50,463 nucleotides of DNA from QNYQ01 sp964542985 (GTDB taxonomy: Archaea > Thermoproteota > Thermoprotei_A > Sulfolobales > Pyrodictiaceae): the NCBI GenBank assembly GCA_964542985.1, contig CAZIWH010000007.1, forward strand, positions 1-50,463, read 5' to 3'. Shown here piece after piece: positions 30,812 through 38,197 of this stretch. The position numbers were made by a program, and so were the translations under genes. Position 1 is the first letter of the stretch, and the number at the start of each line of letters is the position of its first letter. Under the pieces are notes generated by a model. That model saw only the letters and a list, made by a program, of their open reading frames with translations, was not told the origin of the DNA and made no database searches.

Positions 30812-32188
30812 ATGGAGAAGGCTGCTTCCGCCAAACTGTGGCGCCTCATGCTCTCAGTGATGTTTTTTGTAGCTGTTTCGGCATTGTTTTTCATCGCCTA
30901 CGCTTACACCTCCCGGACTCAGTCGGCGGTGGCTCCACTCAACTTCACGTACACCTTCTCGGGTAATGCCCTGTTGTTCTGCCCTACGGGTGAGCCAGCT
31001 ACCCTCCGCCTCCTCTACGTGGGGAACATTAGCGGCACATACATTATCGACAAGAACGACCTGCTGCGTTACGTCTACGGCACAAGCCTGTACAGCAGGG
31101 TTGCTGGCCTGCTAAACGGCGTTAAGAGGATAGTACTAGCCTCGTCATGCATGTATAACAAATCATTGACAGTGCTGCGTAGGGGGAGTACCCTCTTCGT
31201 ATACCTTAGGGCATCTAACTGTGAGACAGAAGTCCCCATAGTTCTACGTATCACTGGCACGGTGAACGTAAGGCGCGGCAGCAGCGGCTACTTGGTCACC
31301 GTGCAGCTCAACGGCACGCCTCCGATTGATAGCTCGCAGTTCCGTCTACTAGGCTCAAACTGTCTCCCCCACAGCCTCTCCAATAGAATCTTCAAGGGAA
31401 AAACCATAGTCTTTAGGGGCTCTTGGCTAGTCCGTCCAGGCTTAAATGGAAACAAGACGGCTGTGGTGTGGAGTAACGCTTTCCTAATTCCGTATCCTAG
31501 AACAGCTTATGAGATTAAGCATGTGCTGAAAGCCGGAATAGAGGTGCGTTACCTCGGGGCGCCCTTGAGGTTCAGGATGACAAGGCTCAGTGTCGACGAG
31601 AGCCACTTCGGCGGCCCCCCGCGCTGGGTCACGGTCTCCTTCATAGAGGCCGATTACAGTGACTACAGGTTCTACACAGGGTTGAGGAGGGCTGTGCTAC
31701 CTTTAACCGTGCATCCCTACGTGTTCACCGCGAGCGTGCCAGTGATAGATGGTAAACCGTTCTACATGCTTATAGGTGAAGGTGGAGACCTAGGCCCGGC
31801 GTACAAGGTCATAATAGAGGCATTGCTCAACAAGACTGTACCGGTGGAGGGGTATACGAGCGCCCAGGTCAGGGCGTTCCTGTATGGTGTCCTCCTGGCA
31901 GAGCCTAGCGGTCCGCCATCCCTCCTCTACCACTACATGTACCCCGAGCACTACGACTATTTCCCGGTGAACCTGCAGTGGCGCAATGACACGCACGTCG
32001 TATTAGCGTTGTATGGTGACGCATCTTATCCTCCATGGTTTAACCCTTACTCCGTGAGGATAGGATTTTATGGTGAGCAGTCTAGCCGCGAGTGCTGGCT
32101 CTGCGCGCACTCTAGGCAACTAGCTATTCTCTCCCTATCGTCGCTTGCGGCCGTGTTACTCTACGTAGCGGTGAGGCGGAGGAGGTGA
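30812..32188 (+). CDS. Large extracytoplasmic protein with N- and C-terminal TM helices
   Basis: I choose ATG 30812 (458 residues), with GGGTGG 6 bases before it. A TM helix (about 12-33) starts the protein, then about 390 residues of beta-rich extracytoplasmic domain with N-glycosylation sites (NFT, NIS, NKS, NGT, NKT, NDT) and several Cys, then a C-terminal TM (435-452) and RRRR. It is not a recognised family. The topology (both ends anchored) is like that of ABC-transporter accessory proteins. It lies in the operon with an ABC-2 permease and ATPase. Confidence 0.75.
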   Translation: MEKAASAKLWRLMLSVMFFVAVSALFFIAYAYTSRTQSAVAPLNFTYTFSGNALLFCPTGEPATLRLLYVGNISGTYIIDKNDLLRYVYGTSLYSRVAGLLNGVKRIVLASSCMYNKSLTVLRRGSTLFVYLRASNCETEVPIVLRITGTVNVRRGSSGYLVTVQLNGTPPIDSSQFRLLGSNCLPHSLSNRIFKGKTIVFRGSWLVRPGLNGNKTAVVWSNAFLIPYPRTAYEIKHVLKAGIEVRYLGAPLRFRMTRLSVDESHFGGPPRWVTVSFIEADYSDYRFYTGLRRAVLPLTVHPYVFTASVPVIDGKPFYMLIGEGGDLGPAYKVIIEALLNKTVPVEGYTSAQVRAFLYGVLLAEPSGPPSLLYHYMYPEHYDYFPVNLQWRNDTHVVLALYGDASYPPWFNPYSVRIGFYGEQSSRECWLCAHSRQLAILSLSSLAAVLLYVAVRRRR

Positions 32189-32194
32189 GCGTGG

Positions 32195-33010
32195 TTGCTC
32201 CTCCTCTTCCTGAATCGCCGCGTTTTGGCGTCCATAGTTCTTGCGGCGGTCCTGGTCGCGGTCTTCGCGTTTGTTGTCGTATCCAACACTATACGTCCAG
32301 TGGTGAGTTTCGATGAGCTTAGCGTGGCTGAGAACAGCTACGTCGTGGAGGAGATGAGTGCGGCCCTCGGGGGGCTCCCCCTCTTCGGGGGCCGCATATC
32401 GGCCAAGGGCTATGCTGATATGGTCAAGGATGTTTCGGCGGGATTGAGCAAACTGGGCATGATCTACTCGGGCTACGCTTTCGGCGAGGCTGTGAAGGCG
32501 CTCTATGCTTTCGTAGTGCCGTTCTCGATCGTAGCCCTTGCAGTGATGCTGTTATTCATCCTGTCGGAGTCCGAGCCAGCGAGGATACTGCAGTTGCTAT
32601 TCATGTGTGGTGACAGGTGCTACGCCCGTTTCTTGCTTGAGGCTGCAGGTGTAGCCGCGGTCTCTCTGGCCGCGTCTATGTGGCCCGCGGCCCGCCTAAT
32701 CCCAATGGACTGGGCTGGTAGGCTGTTATCTACAGCGGTGCTTGCTCTGATGAGCTATGGGTTCTCTCTGCTCCTCGTGTTGATGTGGATTGGGGCCAAG
32801 TTTTCGCAGGCAGCGGTGGGGGTTGGAGGGCTGCTGCTGGCACTACTCTACGGCTATGTTGCCCGTCTACATGTGGCTGAGCCCTTGTTTCTACTTATGG
32901 TCGGTGTACGTGAACCAGGATGGGTGACGGGGCTCGTCTCCATGGTTCTCATGGATACGGGCTACGCGCTACTTGTCTACAAGGCGGCGGTGGAGGTTGA
33001 GAAGCCATGA
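32195..33010 (+). CDS. ABC-2-type transporter permease-like membrane protein
   Basis: The 271-residue protein has one N-terminal TM (about 10-30), an extracytoplasmic segment (35-100) and five more TM helices (from 105). This is the layout of ABC-2 exporters' permeases. GGAGGTG at 32181-32187 serves the TTG start. The stop overlaps the next gene start in an ATGA (33007-33010). With the ATPase at 33366 it would form an exporter or a mechanotransmission complex. Substrate unknown. Confidence 0.75.
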   Translation: MLLLFLNRRVLASIVLAAVLVAVFAFVVVSNTIRPVVSFDELSVAENSYVVEEMSAALGGLPLFGGRISAKGYADMVKDVSAGLSKLGMIYSGYAFGEAVKALYAFVVPFSIVALAVMLLFILSESEPARILQLLFMCGDRCYARFLLEAAGVAAVSLAASMWPAARLIPMDWAGRLLSTAVLALMSYGFSLLLVLMWIGAKFSQAAVGVGGLLLALLYGYVARLHVAEPLFLLMVGVREPGWVTGLVSMVLMDTGYALLVYKAAVEVEKP

Positions 33011-33387
33011 AGAAGGCGCGACGCATCCTGGCGTTTATCACGCCCGTGGCTGCCGCTATAGTGCTCTCAGTACTGCTGCCACACATGCATGGATACCACG
33101 CATCTGCGACACTTATTCTCGAGCCAGGCTACACCACCGGCTTTGTCGGCTACTCGCCCACGCAGTCTAAGCTACATGTCAAGCTTACATGCATGGGGGC
33201 CAGTGCTAACGTGACGCTTGTCGAGGGGGGCGGGATGCTTGTCTGGAGAATTGTGGACTGCAACTCAACGCTTTCATGGAGTATAGGCCGGGGACCCTTC
33301 GTCCTCTACGTGAGAGTTCTGAATGCTACCTCTACCTCGCTTGGCGGCCGGGGGAGGGTGGAGCTATGGCTCATGGTAGCCCCTTAA
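33007..33387 (+). CDS. Small anchored extracytoplasmic protein of the ABC-2 operon
   Basis: The 126-residue protein has an N-terminal TM/signal (5-24) and a short beta-rich domain with two Cys (LTCMG and VDCNS) that may form a disulfide. Its ATG overlaps the permease stop, and its last 22 bases overlap the ATPase gene. Family unknown. The coupling suggests a fixed ratio with the transporter. Confidence 0.7.
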   Translation: MKKARRILAFITPVAAAIVLSVLLPHMHGYHASATLILEPGYTTGFVGYSPTQSKLHVKLTCMGASANVTLVEGGGMLVWRIVDCNSTLSWSIGRGPFVLYVRVLNATSTSLGGRGRVELWLMVAP

Positions 33388-34199
33388 CTGTGCATGGCCT
33401 CGTGAAGCGCTATAAGCGGCTGACAGTGCTGCGAGGCATAAACATGGTGCTCGAGAGGGGCGACAAAGCAGTTATCGTCGGCCCAAACGGCTCCGGTAAG
33501 ACCACTCTGATAAGGTGCCTGCTGGGGTTCACTGCCCCGGCTTCGGGCAAAATACTGGTTTACGGCTATGAGCCGCGCTCCAGGGGCTTCGACCGTGTTA
33601 GGAGGAGAATAGGCTACATGCCGGAGGGGACCCCGCTCTCGGCCAGGATTAGGGTAGGCGACTACCTAGACTACGTGGCTGAGCTTAGGGGCTGCCGTAG
33701 CTGCTCCGACGCTGCGGCTACTATGGATCTCCAGCAGAAGCTTGATTACAAGATAGGCGCCTTGTCCCAGGGGCTTAAGAGGAGGCTGCTGCTTGCGTCG
33801 GCGCTCTGCTGTGACCCCGAGCTGCTCATACTGGACGAGCCCTACGCGAACATAGACATATCGACAAGGCTGCTGATAGACAGGGTTTTGGCCGGCCTCG
33901 ACGACGAGAGGACACTGCTCATAACTACACATGTTAGGCCGAGGATCGGTGACTACAAGATATACGCGCTTATTGATGGAAGGCTGGAGGCGCTCGGAGA
34001 GATGAGCGACGAGGGAGTCGTCGCGGAGCTTGACTGTGGAGGGCGGGTGGAGAAGGTGAGGGTGACGGTCTCGGGGAGGGGCCTTGATACTCTGGAGGGG
34101 CTGATACGCCAGGGCTGCAGGCTTACGGGGCTCCGTCCCTACGTCTTCGAGGACATGCTTCAAGAACTCTTAGTTGGGCATAGCGGTGACGGAGCCTAG
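33366..34199 (+). CDS. ABC transporter ATP-binding protein
   Basis: I choose ATG 33366 (277 residues), with GGGTGGAG before it; the longer frame is an artefact of the overlap. Walker A is GPNGSGKTT, the signature is LSQGLKRRL, Walker B is LLILDEPYAN and the H-loop is TTHVRP. It matches exporter-type ATPases of the ABC-2 group. The C-terminal 60 residues are a small extra domain. It ends the five-gene operon, and its last 30 bases overlap the convergent AOR gene. Confidence 0.93.
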   Translation: MAHGSPLTVHGLVKRYKRLTVLRGINMVLERGDKAVIVGPNGSGKTTLIRCLLGFTAPASGKILVYGYEPRSRGFDRVRRRIGYMPEGTPLSARIRVGDYLDYVAELRGCRSCSDAAATMDLQQKLDYKIGALSQGLKRRLLLASALCCDPELLILDEPYANIDISTRLLIDRVLAGLDDERTLLITTHVRPRIGDYKIYALIDGRLEALGEMSDEGVVAELDCGGRVEKVRVTVSGRGLDTLEGLIRQGCRLTGLRPYVFEDMLQELLVGHSGDGA

Positions 34200-36089
34200 C
34201 CTCCAGCGGGTCTCTTGAATGGCTTTCTCGGCGTCTGGTATTGCCCATGCTAGGCCTAGCTTCTCTAGGGTTTCCTTGGTTGGTATCCCGGTTTCTGGGT
34301 CGTAGCCTCTTAGCTGGTAGAACCTCTGTATCGCTGCCCGTAGGTCGCTCCAGTCCAGTGCCGCCTTGGCTCCCTTGAGTGGGCCCTCGGGTATGGGCTC
34401 CATCCAGCGCCGGGGTATGGTGTCGCCTTCGGGCACTCTTGCCGCCTGGGCTGCGTGTATCCTTGCGAGGGCCTCGGTCCTCCAGCCTACTAGGAGGAGC
34501 TCGTCTATCGTCGCCTCTATGCCGGTGGCCGCGGTGTATAGGCTTGTTATCTCTTCGGCTCGGTATGGGAGGAAGCTGCATAGCCCCATGCTGTCGAGCA
34601 TTGCTTTCCAGTCCCTGTCCCGTATCATGCTCTCAACGGTCTCCGCGGCGGGGCCCCTGGTTGGAGGCTGGTGGGGGCTGGGCCAGCCTCGTAGATGGCT
34701 GGCGCCGACGTCCGCGGTGGCGTAGCTTACGGCGAGGCCCCTCCGGCCGCGGGGATCCCAGGCTGCGGCCTCGAGGCCCTTCACGTGCACGGCGCGGTCG
34801 GCTCCGCTGCCCAGTATCTGTGCGGCGCGTTCAACGCCTTCGGCTAGCACTGCTCCTATGCCGCGGCGCTCCGCCACGAGCCTGGCGAGGGTCCTCACGG
34901 CCTCGGGGTCGCCGAAGCGCGGCGGCTCGGGCAGCCCCGTGTCCTCTGGGCGGATGAGGCCCTCCTCTAGGAGCTCGAGGAGCCATGACACTGTCTCGCC
35001 GAAGCTTATGCTGTCGAGGCCCAGGTCGTTGACGAGCTTCTGGGTCACGAGGACCTCGTCTGGGTCGAGGACGTCGGGGGCGAGGCCAAGCATGGCGAGG
35101 TTCTCGTACTCCGGCTTCACCACTATGTGCTCCATGCCCTTCTTCCTGGGCTTGGCGAGCTTGCTGCACTTGAGGGGGCAGCCCCAGCCCCAGAGCACCC
35201 CGGCGTAGCGCTTGTACTCCTCCACGGAAGCCTGGCGCTCCAGCACCCTGTCGCCGCTCAGCCTCTCAGCCTCTTCGGGAGGGCTCCATGGCATCCTCCA
35301 GTGGCGGCGGGGGCACATGCTGAGCCTGCTGCAGACGGAGACGCCGTCGTTGGTCCCGTAGCGGGCCCAGGCGCGGGCGGCCTCGTCGCCGCGCATCCTC
35401 TCGTAGACCCGGAGGTAGAGGCGGCGCCACTCCTCGGGCCTGGCCCTCTCCGGCACCCGGGTGCCCCACACGGCTACCGCCTTGAGCCCCATGGAGCCCA
35501 TGACTGCGCCTATGCCGCAGCGGCCGGCGGCCCGGAACCCGTCCACGATCACGTTGGCGTAGCGGACCATCCTCTCCCCCGCGGGGCCTATCGTGGCGAC
35601 GCTGGCCCCGCTCCTCGTCTCCCTCCTCACCGCCAGCCAGGTGTCCCAGGTACCGCTGCCCCAGAGGTGCCTAGCCGGCCTAACCTCCACCTCGCCGTCC
35701 TCCACGTAGATGTACACGGGCTCCTCCGCCCTACCCCTGACCACGAGGGCGTCAAACCCGGCCATGCGCAGCTTGCCCGCGAAAACCTGGCCCGCATAGC
35801 TGTCGCATAGAATCCCCGTCAACGGGCTCTTGGCCAGGAACCCTGTCTTCGACGCCCCAGGGGCGTGGGCGGCGAGTGCCCCAGCGGCTATTATGACCGC
35901 GTTCTCCCGGGGGTCGAGGGGCCTGGCGCTGGGGGCTATCAGCTTGTACCCCAAGAGGTAGAGCAGCCCCTTGCCGCCGAGGAAGAGCCTAGCATCCTCC
36001 TCGCGGAGGCTCCTAACTTGGACGCTTCCGTCGTATAGATTTACGAACGCGATTCGGCCCGCATATCCCTTCAGCGGCCGTGCTGCCAT
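34170..36089 (-). CDS. Aldehyde:ferredoxin oxidoreductase (AOR) family tungsto-enzyme
   Basis: The 639-residue protein has full AOR length and motifs: ATIGPAGERMVRYANV (165-180), AAGRCGIGAVMGSM (187-200) for the pterin, DLGLDSISFG (355-364) and DSMGLC (499-504). AOR enzymes oxidise aldehydes to acids with ferredoxin using a tungstopterin and one 4Fe-4S cluster. The cluster motif CxxCxxxC is changed: positions 301, 304, 308 read G, C, C, with the last ligand C504 present. An extra CSRLSMC (253-259) lies upstream and might supply a ligand. GGGAGGAG stands before the ATG. It converges on the ABC ATPase gene with a 30-base overlap. Substrate unknown. Confidence 0.95.
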   Translation of the reverse strand: MAARPLKGYAGRIAFVNLYDGSVQVRSLREEDARLFLGGKGLLYLLGYKLIAPSARPLDPRENAVIIAAGALAAHAPGASKTGFLAKSPLTGILCDSYAGQVFAGKLRMAGFDALVVRGRAEEPVYIYVEDGEVEVRPARHLWGSGTWDTWLAVRRETRSGASVATIGPAGERMVRYANVIVDGFRAAGRCGIGAVMGSMGLKAVAVWGTRVPERARPEEWRRLYLRVYERMRGDEAARAWARYGTNDGVSVCSRLSMCPRRHWRMPWSPPEEAERLSGDRVLERQASVEEYKRYAGVLWGWGCPLKCSKLAKPRKKGMEHIVVKPEYENLAMLGLAPDVLDPDEVLVTQKLVNDLGLDSISFGETVSWLLELLEEGLIRPEDTGLPEPPRFGDPEAVRTLARLVAERRGIGAVLAEGVERAAQILGSGADRAVHVKGLEAAAWDPRGRRGLAVSYATADVGASHLRGWPSPHQPPTRGPAAETVESMIRDRDWKAMLDSMGLCSFLPYRAEEITSLYTAATGIEATIDELLLVGWRTEALARIHAAQAARVPEGDTIPRRWMEPIPEGPLKGAKAALDWSDLRAAIQRFYQLRGYDPETGIPTKETLEKLGLAWAIPDAEKAIQETRWRLGSVTAMPN

Positions 36090-36161
36090 GATTTTACTCC
36101 TCCCAGGCCGGTACAGGTAGAGGCGCGCCGTGTTCTCGTTAGACGCCCTGTCACAAAGGGT

Positions 36162-36584
36162 CTACGGGTCTATGCCTCTCCTAGAAGCCTCCTCTAGCAG
36201 CTTCGCTGCTAGAACAGCTGTCTTCTTGTATTCCCCTCTTCCGATTATCTTTCTTACAAGCTCCATGTCTACGACAGCGTATTCGTGTACAACGATGTTA
36301 CGAAACCCGGCCACGCGGCTTACGAACCTATAGTCTTCCTCTGAAAGTATTCCCTCACTAGTCAAGGCCTTAGCAGCCTCCCTGGGGGACGTCGGCGCAT
36401 AGCCTAGCTCGGCGGCAGTCCGCATAACCATATCTAGCAGGGCTTGCGCTTGCACTTGTAGTGCATGGAGCGCGGCCATTTCGTCTACCCAGCTGTTCAG
36501 TCCATGTTCTGCGAGCCAGTCAAGCTTAGAGGTCATTTCGGATACAATGCTCATTAGCCTAGCGAGGACCCCCATTATCCCCAT
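36162..36584 (-). CDS. hepT: HepT-like HEPN toxin/ribonuclease
   Basis: The 140-residue helical protein has the HEPN motif RNIVVHEY (R95, H100) of HepT RNases. It overlaps the partner nucleotidyltransferase gene by 10 bases and follows it, the usual MntA-HepT order. HepT acts as a toxin; MntA neutralises it by adding AMP to a Tyr near the motif, and Y102 is in place. Target RNA unknown. Confidence 0.92.
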   Translation of the reverse strand: MGIMGVLARLMSIVSEMTSKLDWLAEHGLNSWVDEMAALHALQVQAQALLDMVMRTAAELGYAPTSPREAAKALTSEGILSEEDYRFVSRVAGFRNIVVHEYAVVDMELVRKIIGRGEYKKTAVLAAKLLEEASRRGIDP

Positions 36585-37003
36585 CGCCTCCTCGCAGCCC
36601 TTGCAGCCGTTTTTATTATCTCCAGCCTCCTAGCAGACAAGGCGTAGTCGCCGCAGACTGCTACGCGTACCAGCAGCCATTCCCGGGCGAGCCCTTTACT
36701 CTTCTCATAGACTATGATGCCGTGTCTCCACGCATCATACACTATGGGACACGGCGTCTCCGGCGAAGCCTCCACTACATCAATCCTAGTCCAGCTGACG
36801 CCAGTCATCTCTCCGATCTCGGTGCTCAGCCTTAGCCTCCACTCGCCGCCACCCTTGTAGACGGGCTTGGCTAGTAGATCAATGTCTCTACCAACACCCT
36901 TGCTGGCAAGGCTACCGAAGAGTATAACCCATTCAGCACCCAGTCTCGTCCAGTCGATTCTCTTCAGAGCGGCTACAACCTCATCACGCCTAAGCGGCTC
37001 CAT
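36575..37003 (-). CDS. mntA: MntA-like nucleotidyltransferase antitoxin
   Basis: The protein (142 residues from ATG 37003; GTG 37015 is possible) has the minimal nucleotidyltransferase motif: FGSLASKG (G30, S31) followed by DID (D40, D42). It is the first gene of the pair with HepT. In MntA-HepT systems the enzyme AMPylates the toxin. The C-terminal basic helix (RRLEIIKTAARAARRR) probably contacts the partner. The pair lies between the AOR gene and a 400-base spacer. Confidence 0.9.
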   Translation of the reverse strand: MEPLRRDEVVAALKRIDWTRLGAEWVILFGSLASKGVGRDIDLLAKPVYKGGGEWRLRLSTEIGEMTGVSWTRIDVVEASPETPCPIVYDAWRHGIIVYEKSKGLAREWLLVRVAVCGDYALSARRLEIIKTAARAARRRWG

Positions 37004-37396
37004 AGCGGTGCACACTCCGGTACCCTGAAGCCACGCTCTATCGCAGCCCGTTGTAATGGGTTAGATGCTATCCTAGATAGGGGTCGTAGAGGTGCTATGG
37101 TTAACATGGGCCGGGGAGAGCAACCCTGGCTGTACCGCGGGCACTGCGCCCGGATAACTAAAGGCCTGGGCGCCATGGGGGCTCTGTTTCGCCGTAGCCT
37201 TCGTGCAGAAATAGTTGCTCTTTGCTAAGAACTCTACATAGAGGGGAATGCTGCCTCTAGAAGAAGGTTGCTCTTGTGGGGCGCTACAGCCTTCAATAAG
37301 ACGAGGTATCTTGGAGGCCGTGTCCCCGTCCTGAGATTCCAGATAGTCCTTCCAGGGTAAGCTCGGGATTCCCGAGGACGGCGGCCAGGTTTTACT
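37004..37396. other. Non-coding spacer upstream of MntA-HepT and the methyltransferase
   Basis: About 390 bases between divergent genes with no supported frame. The right end holds a TATA box for the methyltransferase (see next); the left end should hold the mntA promoter. No tRNA or repeat recognised. Confidence 0.5.
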
Positions 37397-37397
37397 G

Positions 37398-37407
37398 TTT
37401 TTATACT
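37398..37407 (+). promoter_or_regulatory. TATA box of the methyltransferase gene
   Basis: TTTTTATACT lies about 25 bases before ATG 37425, so the transcript is probably leaderless. A GTGCAC (37416-37421) stands between the box and the ATG and also occurs twice before the downstream importer operon. Confidence 0.55.
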
Positions 37408-37424
37408 AAAGGCTTGTGCACCTT

Positions 37425-38132
37425 ATGTCGATTATTGGTGCATATACCGTGTGTTCGCGTGAACCGCGGGGCCGCGCAGAAGAGGCTAGACTGTACTGGT
37501 CCAGGAGGGCCCCCAGCTACGATGAAAGCCCTTGGCACACATGTTGTCCCGGGGTCTGGAGGAGGCTCCTCTCAGCGGTCCTCCCATTAGGCCGCCGGGC
37601 CCTCGACCTGGGGACGGGGACTGGCTTCATAGCGTCCATACTCGTGGGCATGGGTTATAGCCACGTCATTGGAGTGGATGTCTCGCCGGAGATGCTCTCA
37701 AGGGCCCGTGCCAAGCTGTGGGGAACGGCGGGCCACCTGGTGGATCTCGTCGAGGCCGATGCGGCGTGGCTCCCGCTCCGCAGCGGCGCAGTGGATGCGT
37801 TGTTCGCCCGCCACGTTCTCTGGGCGCTTCACGACCCCTGGACGGCTCTGCGTGAGGCTGCGCGCTGCGCGGAGGTAGCGGCGTTCACGTTCTCCACCCG
37901 CAGCAGCCCTCCACGTACAGTGGATGGTGTTCCCTCGACGCCGCTCAGGTGGGTGGCTAGCCCGGACGACGTGCTGAGGGTGGCGCAGGAGGCCGGGGTC
38001 AGAGCCCGGATGGTTGAGGCCTCCTGGGTGAGAGTGGAGCAGTCCAGGGAGACTGGAGGCTTGCCGGAAGGCGAGACCGGATACTATGTGCTCCTAGTGG
38101 AGCGGGTGTCCGGTTCAGTTTCTTCTAGGTAG
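37425..38132 (+). CDS. SAM-dependent methyltransferase (class I, UbiE/BioC-like)
   Basis: The protein (235 residues) has the class I order: YWSRRAPSYDE near the N-terminus, motif I DLGTGTGF (about 61-68), an acidic end of strand 2 in GVDVSPEML, a DAAWLPLRSGAVD motif and an HVLWAL strand 4 region. These fit small-molecule methyltransferases of the UbiE/ArsM-like kind; the HTCCPG near residue 38-43 is unusual. ATG 37425 fits a leaderless start 25 bases after a TATA box; GTG 37416 is the alternative. The importer operon downstream has its own promoter, so a link is only by position. Substrate unknown. Confidence 0.88.
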   Translation: MSIIGAYTVCSREPRGRAEEARLYWSRRAPSYDESPWHTCCPGVWRRLLSAVLPLGRRALDLGTGTGFIASILVGMGYSHVIGVDVSPEMLSRARAKLWGTAGHLVDLVEADAAWLPLRSGAVDALFARHVLWALHDPWTALREAARCAEVAAFTFSTRSSPPRTVDGVPSTPLRWVASPDDVLRVAQEAGVRARMVEASWVRVEQSRETGGLPEGETGYYVLLVERVSGSVSSR

Positions 38133-38146
38133 CCGATCTAGACACG

Positions 38147-38174
38147 GTGCACTTTTATCCATAAAATGGTGCAC
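38147..38174 (+). promoter_or_regulatory. Palindromic operator/promoter before the importer operon
   Basis: The sequence is GTGCAC, then a perfect palindrome TTTTATCCATAAAA, then TG and a second GTGCAC. The AT part is likely the TATA box region, and the start codon lies 24-50 bases on. Such symmetry over a promoter suggests a dimeric repressor, possibly a metal regulator given the iron/cobalamin-type importer. GTGCAC also occurs before the methyltransferase. Confidence 0.55.
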
Positions 38175-38197
38175 AAGAACTGCTCCCGGTGCAGGCC

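Noticed and set aside
35127..35810. 227-residue plus-strand frame opposite the AOR gene
   Set aside because: Antisense shadow rich in His, Pro and Ala; the AOR frame carries the conserved motifs.
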